Source of the DNA: Lycium barbarum
Taxonomy: Eukaryota > Streptophyta > Magnoliopsida > Solanales > Solanaceae
DNA: 64,000 bases
NCBI RefSeq assembly: GCF_019175385.1
Contig: NC_083339.1
Location: forward strand, 49,404,282-49,468,281
Direction: 5' to 3'
The notes under the pieces: generated by a model
What the model was told of the DNA's origin: nothing
What the model saw: the letters and a program-made list of their open reading frames with translations, nothing else
Databases searched by the model: none
Shown here: positions 34,930 through 47,884 of the stretch, piece after piece
How the letters are laid out: the number at the start of each line of letters is the position of its first letter
Position numbering within the stretch: the first letter of the stretch is position 1
Translations under genes and position numbers: made by a program

Positions 34930-37900
34930 CTGGATGCCAAGACCTTGAGTCTTCCCTTGACGTGGTTACAGGTATAATATCGGTATTCTCTCATGATGTA
35001 TATGTTTTGATTGATCGGGGCTCCACCCTGTCATATGTTACTCCGTATGTTGCAGGTCGATTTAGAGTCGAACCGGAGTCGATTAAACCTTTTGAGATGT
35101 CTACACCCGTGGATGAATCGGTAATAGCTAGCCGAGTATATAGAAATTGTGTAATTATGATTTGTGATCGTCGTACCATGATTGATTTGCATGAGCTAGA
35201 AATGGTGGATTTTGATGTTATCATGGGCATGGATTGGTTGGCTTCTTGCTATGCCAATGTTGATTGTAGAATGAAAATGGTTCGTTTCCAATTTCCAGGA
35301 GAACCAGTTTTAGAGTGGAAAGAGAATACGGCGTCACCAAAAGGTAGGTTTATTTCCTATCTAAAGGCAAGGAAGATGATCACGAAAGGTTGCATTTATC
35401 ATCTAGTTCGGGTTCAAGATGTAGAGGCTGAATCGCCGACTTTTCAGTCAGTTCCCGTAGTAAATGAATTCCCGGAAGAGCTTCCAGGCCTTCCTCCCGA
35501 GCGGGAGATTGATTTTTCTATTGATGTGCTGCCAGGCACTAAGCCTATATCTCTTCCTCCTTATAGAATGGCTACCGCAGAATTAAAAGAGTTGAAGGAG
35601 CAATTGAAAGACTTTCTTGAAAAGGGCTTTATTAGGCCTAGCTCATCCCCGTGGGGAGCACCCATATTATTCGTCCGAAAGAAAGACGGCTCCTTGCGAA
35701 TGTGCATTGATTACCGACAATTAAATAAGGTGACGATCAAGAATTGATATCCTCTCCCGAGGATCGATGACTTATTTGACCAATTGCAAGGTGCCAAATG
35801 GTTTTCAAAGATCGATTTGAGGTCCGGGTATCATCAAGTGAGAGTTAGGGAGAAAGATATCCCTAAGACGGCCTTCAGGACAAGATATGGTCATTTTGAG
35901 TTCCGGGTAATGTCGTTTGGACTAACAAATGCGCCGACAGTGTTTATGGATTTGATGAACGATGTGTTCAGGCCCTTTCTGGATTTGTTTGTTATTGTAT
36001 TTATCGAAGATATCTTGGTGTATTCTAGATCCGAGGCAGAGCATGCGGATCATTTGCGTGTTGTCCTTGGAGTTCTTCGAACTCGAGAATTGTTTGCAAA
36101 GTTTTCCAAATGTGATTTTGGTTGAACTGAGTGACATTTCTGGGGTATATTGTTGCAGCCGATGCGATTCGAGTGGATAGTCAAAAGATTGAGGCCGTGA
36201 AAACTTGGCCAAGGCCCACAACTCCTACAGAGGTTCGTAGCTTTCTGGGCTTAGTAGGTTATTACAGGAGATTTGTTGAAGGTTTCTCTTCGATTTCAGC
36301 ACCACTCACAATGTTGACCCAGAAGTCAGCTAAGTTTCAACGGACAGATGCTTGTGAACGTAGCTTCCAAGAGTTGAAAGATAGATTGACTTCTGCACCA
36401 GTCTTGACACTTCCAGAGGGATTGGAAGGATATGTTGTTTATTGTGATGCTTCAGGTGTTGGGCTAGGCTGTGTATTGATGCAGCACAGTAAAGTGGTCG
36501 CATATGCTTCAAGGCAACTGCGGAACCATGAGAAGAATTATCCAACCCACGTTTTAGAATTGGCCGCAGCGGTCCATGCTTTAAAGATATGGAGACATTA
36601 TTTATATGGTGTCCATGTGGATATTTATATCGATCATAAGAGCCTTTAGTATATCTTCAAGAAGAAAGAGTTGAATCTGCGGCAACGACGATGGTTAGAA
36701 TTGCTAAAGGACTATGATGTTGATATTCTGTATCACCCTGGAAAGGCAAATGTTGTAGCTGATGCTCTTAACCGCAGATCCATGGGAAGTTTATGTGATG
36801 TACGACCAGAGAAAAGAGAAATGGCCCGTGAGCTCCAGCAATTAGCTAGCCTAGGTGTTCGAATGGTGGACTCAGGCAGCGGGGGAACTACTATTCAGAA
36901 TTCAGCGATCTCGTCGCTAGTAGCAGAAGTGAAAGAGCGACAATATGAGGATCCCATGCTAAGGCATTACAGAGATACACTCTCTTAGAAAGAGGAGTCA
37001 TCATTTGAGCTTTCGGGAGACGGCGTTCTCCGATGTCGAGGCAGATTGTGTGTTCCCGATGTGGCAGGTCTACGCCACCAGATATTGAAAGAAGCTCATT
37101 GTTCCCGTTATTCTGTTCACCCCGGAGCGATGAAAATGTAACATGACCTTAAGTCTGTATTTTGGTGGAATGGAATGAAGAAAGACATAGCGGGATTCGT
37201 AGCTCAATGTCCCAATTGTCAACAAGTGAAAATCGAGCACCAAAAGCCGGGTGGATTGTTGCAAGCTATAGAAATCCCAACTTGGAAATGGGAAGGGATT
37301 AACATGGACTTCATTTCAGGATTACCCCGTTCTCGACGTAAGTATGATTCCATATGGGTGGTTATGGATAGACTCACCAAGTCAGCTCATTTCTTACCGG
37401 TCAGAACGACCTATGTGGCAGAAGATTATGCAAAGCTTTATATTAAAGAGATAGTGAGACTCCATGGTGTTCCAGTATCTATTATCACGGACAGAGGGAC
37501 TCATTTTACAGCCAACTTTTGGAAGTCTTTCCAAGAGGGTCTAGGGACCCAAGTGAACCTTAGTACGGCATTTCATCCGCAGACTGATGGACAAGCCGAG
37601 CGTACCATTCAGACTCTTGAAGATATGTTGCGGGCATATATGATAGATTTTGGAGGAAATTGGGATGACCATTTGCCACTAATTGAGTTTGCTTACAATA
37701 AAAGTTATCATTCTAGTATCCAAATGGCACCGTATGTAGCTTTATATGGTTGAAAGTGTAGATCCCCAATTGGGTGGTTCGAAAGAGGAGACGCCAGACT
37801 GATGGGGCCAGACTTGGTCCAGCAAGCCATAGAGAAAGTCAAGCTCATACAAGATCGGTTATTAGCAGCCCAAAGTCGTCAAAAGTCCTATGCGGATAAT

Positions 37901-38379
37901 CGCCGAAGAGACTTAGAGTTCCAAGTGAAAGATTGGGTATTCTTGAAAGTGTCACCGATGAAAGGTGTAATGAGATTTGGCAGAAAGGGGAAGCTTAGTC
38001 CCCGGTACATTGGACCTTATGAGATTGTGCGCAAAGTGGGCAAAGTGGCCTACGAATTAGATCTACCTCCGGATTTGGAGTCAGTTCACCCAGTTTTTCA
38101 TGTCTCGGTGCTTAGAAAATGTGTTAGAGATCCTACTAGGATCGTGCCAATAAGCGGTGTGAAAGTGACAGAAAAGTTGACTTATGAAGAAGAGCCCACT
38201 GCCAAACTAGATAGGCAAGTACGGAGGCTTAGAAAAAAGAAGTGGCCTCAGTTAAGGTTTTATGGAGAAGAAATAAACGAGAAGAAATGACGTGCGAAGC
38301 GGAAGAAAGTATGCGATCCAGATACCCACATTTATTTCAGCCCTTGGAAGAAGCCCAAGATGAGACGTCAAGATTATAA
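34926..38379 (+). pseudogene. Element 3 pol: protease, RT, RNase H, integrase, chromodomain (broken)
   Basis: Protease has D-R-G (35013-35021) in place of the family D-S/T-G. RT follows ([20 protein letters not shown]), with a TGA at 35745. The metal-binding pair reads FIED, not FIDD (Glu codon 36006-36008), so the polymerase site itself is altered. RNase H carries YCDASG near 36445. More breaks: TGA near 36123, TAG near 36647 and 36986, TAA near 37139, TGA near 37751. Integrase zinc-binding and core parts are at 37060-37750 ([19 protein letters not shown]). A one-base loss near 38243 disrupts the chromodomain, where the conserved Trp codon is TGC (38293-38295). Confidence 0.92.
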
Positions 38380-38549
38380 GGTATGTATGTTTTCCTTTTA
38401 TGCTTTTTGGGTGTTGTGTGGCCAAATTTTTTATGCTATCGTGTTGTGGCCCTGTGAGGCATCGATATTATGGGTTGTTGCAACAGGACGGTAGTGCCAT
38501 ATTATAGGGGAAACTCTGGAGAAATTTTCATAGAATTCCCGAAGACTTT

Positions 38550-38586
38550 AACATTCGAGGACGAATGTTCTTAAGGGGGGGAAGAA
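38550..38586 (+). other. Stem-loop plus polypurine tract of element 3
   Basis: AACATTCG/CGAATGTT around AGGA (38550-38569), then TCTTAAGGGGGGGAAGAA up to the LTR. Confidence 0.8.
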
Positions 38587-41245
38587 TGTTACACCTCGGA
38601 AAATCTTCCGTTGGTATGCAAGTGAATGAACTAGTGATGAGTACGAGTGTATGATGTTCCCATGAGTAAGAAATGACGTTTGATGACCCTAAGCGAGATT
38701 TCAAAGGCATCCGATGTAAGACGAGAAAGTTGGCTAAGATAAGGCAAGGTATGAGATGAGCAATGTATGTAAATGGACGTCGTTGTGTGTTATGGCCATG
38801 GATGTGGATGATTAGAATAAAGAGCCTAGAAATATGGAGAGTTGTAGATATGCATTTTGGCCAGTTGCACGTAAAATAAAATACTGACCGTAAAGTGGTA
38901 TACGGCCCGTAAACTTCCATGTCGTATTTTGGCTTCCAAAACTTCAACTTTCTGCCAAATGATCAAATGGTTAAATACGACCCAAAATACGGACCGTAAA
39001 GTGGTTTATGGCCCGTAAACTGTGTCCGTAAATCACCACGTCTCAGTCTGAGTTTCTGGTTCTGTTATGATTAAATACGACCACGAAGGACGGTCCGTAA
39101 ACTGGAATACAGACCGTACACCAAGTTTACGACCACAGTGTTGTTCACTCCAGATCAGATTTTAAGTCATTAAATAAAGGGACCAAGGTTATTTCATTTC
39201 ATTTCCACTTCACACCCCTTCTCTCTAAAACATCTCTCTACATATATTCCACAAGAATTCAAGGATATTTGGTGATCAACAACATAAATCAAGTGAATCA
39301 AGAGTAAGGAAACCCATTAAGGATCATTCAAGTCAAGGAATCTCATGGAGGAAAACTAGTGTTTTTGCTCAAGTGGAGTATTATCAACTAAAGCTTGTTC
39401 CTACAACATCTAAAGTAAGATTCATGATATTTTCCATGTTGTTCAAGGTAGTCGACAGTTAAAATGCTTGGACATTAGATGAGTATAGGAAAATGGGTCA
39501 TAAATGATGAATAGTGACAATTTGAGAGATAGTTTGAATTGAACCATGATTCTTGTTGTGTTGTGACATAAATGTGTTATAAATAATGTTATGATCATGA
39601 AAATGGGCATTTTATATGAATGGACGAAGTCGGGTGATATGCCCATGAATATGGGTGAATGGGGAGCGAATTGAGAAATCTAGATAATGTGGTTAACGTA
39701 AATGATTAATGGCCATTGTTAGGGTATTGTGAATGTATTGTTGACGTTTGGGAGTTGAATTACGATATGGAGGAATGTTGTATAAATAAAGGAGATGAGG
39801 CAGGATTTTCCCTAACTTTAGCCATGTGTGCTAGTTGTCGATTCTAACGATAGTATGACTTTAATGAAGGTATAAACGCAACCGTTGAAAGAGAACGTGC
39901 AAGTGGTAAATAGTCGAACGAAAAAGATATGTAAGGCTAACCCTTCTTTCATAAGGTATGGTTCTTTGGCCAAATATCTAAATCCTCTATATGAGAATGT
40001 TGTCTTTCAAATGATTTGATTTTCCAAGCTTGTAAGCTCACGATTCTTGATGCGCTACGATTGTACTAAGTTCTTCGTATGACGAGTAGGCCTATTAAGG
40101 TAGATGAGATGAATGATGATAATAGTGATAATGATATCGATGACGATAATGATGACGATGATGATAATGATGTTAATAGTGATGATGCTTATGAGCTAGT
40201 ATGTGTATGTATCTATGTATGACTATTATGGAACCCCGAGCTTATGAGGCCGGGTATGATATTTAAATAAGTATATATACGATTACAAAACACGCGCACA
40301 CCTCCGCAGAGGGTACGGATATCCCTGACGCCTTGTAGGGCTAGGTAGATGCAACCATGACGCCTTGGTAGGGCCAGGTATGAGTAACCTTGAGCCTTGG
40401 TTGGCCAAGTATGTATGAAACACCGATCCTACGTGGTCAAGTATGCTATGTAAATGCTATGTATAGGATATGATTATGTATATGATATGAGTACGAATAT
40501 GAAATGACTATGTATATGAATGTGAATAAGGGCATGTATACGAATACGAGCACAAATATGGTACGGGTACTATCACGGAATACGGATTACGATGTATGTA
40601 CACAAATACATATTAGCGATGGAAAGTTCCTATAAAAGGCAAGTAAGTGCATATGACGATGATATTTCCATCTCCCATTCTATTTTATTTCTTATGTTGC
40701 TACTTATGCTTCTATATTGATGTTGATCATGCTTTGCATACTCAGTACATTCTTCGTACTGACGTCCTTTTGTTTGTGGACGTTGCGTCATGCCCGCAGG
40801 TGTACAGGGAGACAGGCCCGATCCATAGCTGTATTCTCAGAGACTACATAGCAGAGCTCCATTTCATTCGGAGCCATAGCTTTTGGGTACTTATTCTTTT
40901 GTGTACATAATTATAGGCATAGCGGGGTCCCGTCCCGCTTATGTGATATGTTATACTCTTCTTAGAGGCTCATAGACATGTGTATGTGGTTAGATGTGTT
41001 TAGCCTCGTCGGCCTATATTTTGTATACCCTTTTGTTGGCCTCGTCGGCCCATGTACATTGATTTGGCATAGATGCCGATGATGATATAAAGGAATTGTT
41101 GTCCAAAAGGACCAGTATGATTGATGGATAGAAATGTATGTTTTACTACATGGCTCACCTTGATGTAAGCATAAGTGTAAGTTAAGGGGCGCACGGGTGG
41201 GCTAGCACCGGGTGCTCGTCGAGGCCCTCTAGACGGGTCCTGACA
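38587..41245 (+). mobile_element. Element 3, 3' LTR
   Basis: Same length as the 5' LTR (2659). The palindrome cluster, GAT-rich run and short repeats are all present. Hairpin 1 is intact here, while the 5' copy has one broken pair. Confidence 0.95.
40742..40799 (+). other. Three abutting hairpins, element 3 3' LTR
   Basis: TCAGTAC/GTACTGA (40742-40762), CGTCC/GGACG (40763-40782), TTGCG/CGCAG with one T-G pair (40783-40799). Confidence 0.75.
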
Positions 41246-41947
41246 TAAAGGCATTGCATGAGGATTGATACGTTATGGTGCCATAGTTAGGGTTATGAAG
41301 GAGTTTGATAGGGAATGTTGAGAATTTAATAATGTCTAGCCTGATGAAGCTATTGATTAAAATATTGTGGGTGTTGTTATTGATGTTGGGAGCTGCTTAT
41401 TACTTGGAAGAAGTCATCGAAATAAAGGAGATGTTACCCAATTTTCGTTAGCTTTAGCTTAAGCCTAAGTATGTCTTCGATTATCTAATTTTTGTACGAA
41501 CTCTCTTGAATGTAGAAATTTGAATATTGGAGGAAAGCATTCAAGCGATAACGTTAGCAAAACGTAAAGGTATGTAAGGCTTGTCCCTTTTTTTCTAAGG
41601 CATGATTCCTATGACATGACTCCCTTTATCTTTCCATGACCTTCTTACATTCCGGAAAATATGAGTCAATGTTTATAAAGAGCTTCTTATGAGACAAGAT
41701 AAGAGATATGTCGAGAGTATGATAACGATATGATATTTCCATGAAGTTAATGATCCTTGTACGATTTTTTGATGTTATTCATTATTGCTAGACCCACCTT
41801 ATAGTGCTAGTTCCTTCAAGGTGAGGTATGATGATTATGATGACTCCATACTGGAATCGGGGGTTCTCGACCTTACGTCACCCCGACATAGTTATAGGTT
41901 ATTGTGGAGTTCTAACGCATGCTTTATGATAAGTCTATGAGGATACG

Positions 41948-42095
41948 ATTACACCGTGCCTAGATAGCCAGACATGTCACCGCGAAGGCGGGCTGCATAC
42001 GATTACACCGTGCCTAGATGGCCGGACATGTCACAGCGAAGGCAGGCTGTATATGAATACGCCGTACCTAGAGGGCCGGACATGACACCGCTAGT
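41948..42095 (+). repeat. 57-bp minisatellite in LTR3, three units
   Basis: The shortest array of the four LTRs; the last unit is divergent. Confidence 0.85.
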
Positions 42096-42250
42096 GGGCG
42101 GCGTGCGATGGTTACCCGGACGCGGGTTAACGATGGTGGTATATGTGATACGTATGACATGTTTTTTCTTTTAAAGGTGAAGCAGGTTATATCCACATCT
42201 CATGTTTTATGATCTCTTTATTATGTTAGGGTTTTTCATGTCTTACATAT

Positions 42251-42309
42251 TCAGTACATTTATCGTACTAACGTCCTTTCTTTTGTGGACGTTGTGTTCA
42301 TACCCACAG
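42251..42309 (+). other. Three abutting hairpins, LTR3
   Basis: TCAGTAC/GTACTAA (one broken pair), CGTCC/GGACG, TTGTG/CACAG (one T-G pair), loop TTCATACC. Confidence 0.65.
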
Positions 42310-42928
42310 GTAGACAGGGAGGTGACCCAGGTTCATAGGAGCTGATCAGCGGACTTACAGGGGCACTCTATTGTTCCGGAGGTGCTATTTGTGGTACATT
42401 CTTTTGTGTATATATATTTGGGCACGATGGGGTCCTGTCCCGTCCATATGTTTAGTGCTCTAGTAGAGGCTTGTAGATATGTAGGTGTGGGTAGCAGATG
42501 TCCCAGATGATAACATTGTGTATTTGTATATTATTTTGATAGCCCGAAGGCCTTATGCATATGATTGTAGATATGTTTTTGGAGGTGATAAAGGTTTCCT
42601 TATGGCCAATTGTGTTGAGAATAGTAAATGCATTTAAGATGAGTATGATGATTAGCATGAGTGGTGCTCGGTAGTCAGTTTCGGGTACCCGTCATGGCCC
42701 GTAGGCGCGTCGTGACAAAATTGGTATCGGAGCAGTTTCGTCCTAGGGTGTGTCTACGAGCCGTGTCCAGTAGAGTCTTGTTTATGGGTGTGAAACGCGT
42801 CACACTTATAAACAGGAGGCTACGGGGCATTTAGGAAAAAAAATGACCATTCTTCTTCTTACTAAATCGTGCCATAGAGCCATTTTATAAGATTTTCTCC
42901 TCCCTAATTGTACGCTATGATTTCAGTG

Positions 42929-44222
42929 ATGCCGCCAAAGAGAAAAGCTACAATCGCCCAGAGGGGAAAGGCTACGACAGAGAGGCGGATGGAAAGGGAG
43001 CCTCCAAAAAATATAGAAGAAGTTGAATCTCATAATGAGGCTCCATCCAATACCTCTCACACTCTGCCTACTCTAGAAGAGCAAGAGGGGGCTTCAGCTC
43101 CAGCTCCTATTCCTCCAATTCCTCTACCGGGTGCTTCGAGTCAACAAATGACCGAAGCTATTCAGCTATTGACATAGTTAGTTTCCGCTCAGGCACAGTG
43201 GCAGAGTACGGATCCAGGTGACAGGGCGACTAGTGTTAGGGCCCGTGATTTCATGAATTAAAGCCTCCAGAATTTTTCGGGTCAAAGCCGGATGAAGACT
43301 CGCAGGGTTATATTGATGAGATGCTGAGAACGTTGAGAATCATTCATGCCTCCGCTACTGAATTAGTGGAGTTGGCATCTTATAGGCTCCGGGATGTAGC
43401 GGTCCTTTGATATAATAACTGATATCTTCGAGAAAGGAAAACGCACCTCCCCCGGCTTGGCAGGAATTTGTGGATGCCTTTCTTCGTCATTATTTGCCAC
43501 TTGATATTCGAAGGGCCCATGCGGATAGGTTTCTGAATCTAAAGCAAGGGAATATGAGGGCTCGGGAGTATAGTCTTCACTTTAATTCATTAGCCCAGTA
43601 TGCTCCCACTATGGGGGCCGATATGGGAGATAGAGTGCATAGATTTGTGAGTGGCTTAGGGCTATATTTGTTCAAAGATTGTTTGACAGCTTAATTGCAA
43701 GAGGGGATGGATATTTCCCGTATTCAAGCCCATGTCCAGAATTTATAAGAGTAGCAACATCCGCAAAGGTGTGAGCGCGATATCGATAGAGGGCAGAGTA
43801 CGAGTGCCAGATCTGCTGGCGCTGGCAGCGACTATAGAGGGGGATCGAGGCAGTCATATTCTAGACATTCAGGCCAGTCGGCGACTAGTGCACCCCCTCG
43901 TTTTGCAGGAAGGAGATTTGATCTCTCCATTCATTCAGGACAGGGTCAGATCTCGAGAGCTTCAGGTTCTCAGTTGAGAGGTGATTATAATCAGAGGAGA
44001 CCACCGGTTTCGCGATGTAGTCAGTGCAGAAAGTCACATTTGGGTCCATGTCGCCAGGGTTCAGATGCTTGTTATGTTTATGGACAGACTAGGAACATAA
44101 TGGGTGATTGTCCCTCGAGGTACGGTAGAGGTGGGGTTCAGGCCACGGGATCCGCAGCTCGTTCTTTCTCATCTGTGCCCCCCGATAGGGCAGATTCCCT
44201 ATATTCCACCAGGTCGTGGTAG
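42929..44222 (+). pseudogene. Internal3 gag (broken)
   Basis: ATG at 42929 (MPPKRKATIAQRGKA). Breaks: TAG at 43175, a small deletion near 43257 that removes part of the LNPPEFF motif, TGA near 43409 (TGG in sister copies), TAA at 43692, TAA and TAG near 43746. The zinc knuckle region (about 44010-44110) has one Cys-to-Tyr style change (CYVYGQTRN), so it would not bind zinc normally. The end overlaps the start of the open pol frame at 44104. Confidence 0.88.
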
Positions 44223-47200
44223 GGGCAAAGGGGGAGCGTCCATTTCAGGTGGCACTCAGCCCCGTATTTATGCTCTAGCCGGACGTCAGGATCTTGAGTC
44301 TTCCCCAGATGTGGTTACAGGTATATTGACTATATTCTCTCATGATGTTTATGCGTTGATTGATCCGGGTTCTACGTTGTCTTATATCACTCCGTATATC
44401 GCTCATCGTATTAGGGTGAAACCCGAGCCAATTAAACCTTTTGAGGTATCCACTCTGGTTAGTGATCCCGTAATAGCTAGACAAGTATACAAGGATTGTG
44501 TGATTGTGGTATGTGATCGTCAGACTAAAGTTGATTTAGTTGAGCTGAAAATGCTAGATTTAGATGTGATTATGGGTATGGATTGGTTGGCCTCTTGTTA
44601 TGCCAATGTCAATTACCGAATAAAAGTAGTTCGGTTCCAATTCCCGGGAGAGCCCGTGCTTGAATGGAAAGGTAAAACTGCGTCTCCCAGAGGTAGGTTT
44701 ATTTCCTACCTTAAGGCAATGAAGATGATAGCAAAAGGCTACATTTATCACATAATCTGGGTTCATAACACCCAGGCAAAGCCACCGACTTTTCAATCTG
44801 TCCCGGTAGTGAATGAATTTCCGAATGTATTTCCAGATGAACTTCCAGGCCTTCCCCCGGAGAGAGAGATTGACTTTTCCATTGATGTGTTACCGGATAC
44901 TAAACCAATCTCTATTACTCTTTATAGAATGGCTCCTGCAGAATTGAAAGAGCTAAAGGCACAACTGAAAGATTTGCTTGAGAAGGGGTTCATTAGGCCC
45001 AATTCATCACTGTGGGGAGCACCTGTCCTATTTGTGAGAAAGAAAGACAGTTCCTTACGGATGTGCATTGATTATAGACGGATGAATAAAGTAACGATAA
45101 AGGATAAATATCCTCTCCCGAGGATCGACGATTTGTTTGACCTATTACACGATGCCAAATGGTTCTCAAAAATCGATCTAAGATCGGGGTATCATCAAGT
45201 GAGAGTCAGAGAAGAAGATATTCCTAAAACAACTTTCAGAACGAGATATGGCCACTATGAATTTCAGGTGATGTCATTTGGGTTGACTAATGCTCCGACA
45301 GTGTTTATGAATTTGATGAATAATGTATTCATGCCTCTTTCAGATCTATCTGTAATCGTGTTCATTGATGATATTTTAGTATAGTCTCCGATAGAGGCTG
45401 AGCATGCCGACTATTTACGTATTGTCTTGGGAATTCTTCGGACTCAAGAATTGTATGCAAAATTTTCAAAATGCGAGTTTTGGCTAAATTCTGTGACTTT
45501 TCTGGGCCATATTGTCTCAGCAGACGACATTCAGGTTGATACTCAAAAAATTAAAGTTTTGAAGACTTGGCCAAGGCTCACAACACCGACAAAAGTCCGT
45601 AGTTTTCCGGGATTGGCAGGTTATTATAGAATATTTGTGGAAGGGTTTTCCTCTATTTCAGCACCATTGACAAAGCTAACTCAGAAATCAGTGAAATTTC
45701 AATGAAATGATGCTTGTGAACGCAGTTTTCAAAAATTGAAAGATAGATTGACTTCGGCCCCAGTTCTGACACTCCCAGAAGGACCAGACGGTTATGTTGT
45801 ATATTGTGATGCCACTGGTGTGGGGTTAGGTTGTGTGTTGATGCAGCACAAAAAAGTCATCGCCTATACTTCAAGGCAGTTGTGAAAACATGAAAAGAAT
45901 TATCCGACCCATGATCTTGAATTGACCGCAGTTATTCATGCACTAAAGATGTGGAGACACTATTCGTATGGCGTTCATGTTGACATTTATACAGATCACA
46001 AGAGTCTCCAATATATCTTAAAGCAGAAAGGGTTAAACCTACGGCAGAGACGGTGGTTGGAATTACTGAAAGATTATGATGTAAGTATCCTATACCACCC
46101 CAGAAAGGCGAATGTAGTAGCTGATGCACTTAGCCGTAAATCAACTAGCCATCCTTGGGGTTCACCTAATTGATTCAGGCAATGCAGGAATTGGTATTCA
46201 TAACCCAACTGTTTCATCCTTAGATATGGAGGTGAGAGAGCGCCAATATGATGACCCTTAGTTGATTCATTACAGAGATACCTTTTATGAGGAAGAGAAG
46301 TCGCCATTTGAAGTTTCTACAGATGGAGTTCTCAGATACCGAGATAGGCTATGTGTTCCAAATGTTGCAGGATTACGTCGTTAGATTCTAGAAGAAGTTC
46401 ATTACTCTCGATATTCTAATCACCCAAGGACGACAAAGATGTATCATGATCTTAAGCTAATATATTGGTGGGATGGAATGAAGAAAGACATAGTGGATTT
46501 GTAGCCCAACGTCCAAATTGCCAACAAGTGAAGATCGAGCATAAAAAGCCAGGAGGATTGTTACAAGCTATGGAAATTCCAACTTGGAAATGGGAAATGA
46601 TTAACATGGATTTCATTGTAGGGTTACCTCATTCCCGAAGAAAGTATGACTCCATATGGGTGATCGTGGACAGACTCACGAAATCAACCCATTTTCTTCT
46701 AGTCAGAATCACATATTCGGCAGAAGACTATGCAAGGTTGTATCTTAAAGAGATTGTGCGACTTCATGGCGTCTCGGTGTCCATTATTACTGACAGAGGA
46801 GCACAATTTATAGCCAAATTCTGGAAGTCTTTCCAAGAAGGATTGGGTACTTAGGTAAGGCTTAGCACGGCGTTTCATCCACAAATCGATGGGCAAGACG
46901 AACGCACTATTCAGACATTGGAAGATATGTTACGGGCATGTGTGCTAGATTTCGGTGGTAGTTGGGATGACCACTTACCTCTCATGGAGTTTGTATACAA
47001 CAACAGCTATCATTCCAGTATTCAAATGGCCCCGTATGAAGCCCTATATGGAAGAAAGTGTAGGTCCCCAATTGGGTGGTTTGAAGTAGGAGATGTACAG
47101 CTAATAGGCCCTGAGTTGATTCAACTAGCGGTGAAAAAGGTCAAGGTTATCCGAGACCGACTATTGACAACCCAAAGCCGTCAGAAATCTTATGCGGAGA

Positions 47201-47682
47201 GCCGCCGACGAGACTTAGAATTCCAAGTTGATGATTGGGCATTCTTGAAGGTATCACTGATGGAAGGCGTGATGAGATTTGGTAAGAAGGGAAAGTTAAG
47301 TCCTCGATACATTAGGCCTTATAAGATTGTCCGCAAGATAGGCCAAGTAGCTTATGAACTGAACCTACCTCCGGAACTCGAATTAGTCCATCCAGTTTTT
47401 CACATATCAATGCTCCGTAAGTGCATCGGAGATCCTATTAGAATTGTGTCGGTAGCGGATGTTCAAGTTACAGAAGAGTTAGCTTATGAAGAGGTGCCTG
47501 TTGCTATACTAGATAAGCAAGTACGGAGGCTTAGAAATAAAAAGGTAGTCTCGGTTAAGGTCTTGTGGCGGAACAATAATCGAGAGGAAGTGACTTGGGA
47601 AGCGGAAAACAACATTAAGTCCAAGTACCGGCACTTATTTCAACCCCCGGGAGAGATCCAAAATGAAACATCAACATTATGA
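44104..47682 (+). pseudogene. Internal3 pol: protease to chromodomain (broken)
   Basis: Open for 426 codons (44104-45384) through protease with D-P-G (Asp 44362) and RT with FIDD, stopping at a TAG one codon after the FIDDILV motif. The rest of RT and RNase H are in 45427-45705, 45790-45880 and 45922-46173, with a TGA at 45703 (TGG in sister copies), a TGA near 45883 and a deletion near 46143. Integrase is at 46370-46854 and 46918-47150, with a TAG near 46852 and a one-base loss near 46495. The C-terminal frame to 47682 keeps the chromodomain Trp (TGG at 47596-47598), the only copy in the window that does. Confidence 0.92.
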
Positions 47683-47847
47683 GGTATGGATGCTTTCTTT
47701 TTATGCTTCTAGTCGTGTGTGGCCATAGTTCCTTACAATTGTGTTGTAGCCCTGTGAGGCAATGTTGTTATAGGCTGTTGTGACAAGATGGTAGCGCCAT
47801 ATTACTAGAGAAGATCTGGCGAAATTTTGTAAGATTCTCGAGAACTT

Positions 47848-47884
47848 AACATTCGAGGACGAATGTTTTTAAAGGGGAGAAGAA
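47848..47884 (+). other. Stem-loop plus polypurine tract before LTR4
   Basis: AACATTCG/CGAATGTT around AGGA (47848-47867), then TTTAAAGGGGAGAAGAA. Confidence 0.78.

Larger units (their letters stand above)
30752..41245 (+). mobile_element. Element 3: complete chromodomain Ty3/gypsy element inside LTR3
   Basis: Target duplication TAAAG at 30747-30751 and 41246-41250. Two 2659-base LTRs (30752-33410 and 38587-41245) differ by about 2% (9 differences in the first 330 bases, about 6 in a later 300, counted by eye). Primer site TGGTATCAGAGC at 33415-33426; polypurine tract at 38570-38586. Internal region 5176 bases with gag-pol in the usual order, all broken. Confidence 0.96.
41251..42717 (+). 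mobile_element. LTR3, right piece
   Basis: Continues LTR3 after the second TAAAG copy (41246-41250), matching LTR2 from a GGCATTGTATGA-like word, and ends ..GTCGTGACA. A primer-site-like TGGTATCGGAGC (42722-42733, one change) follows. Confidence 0.92.
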
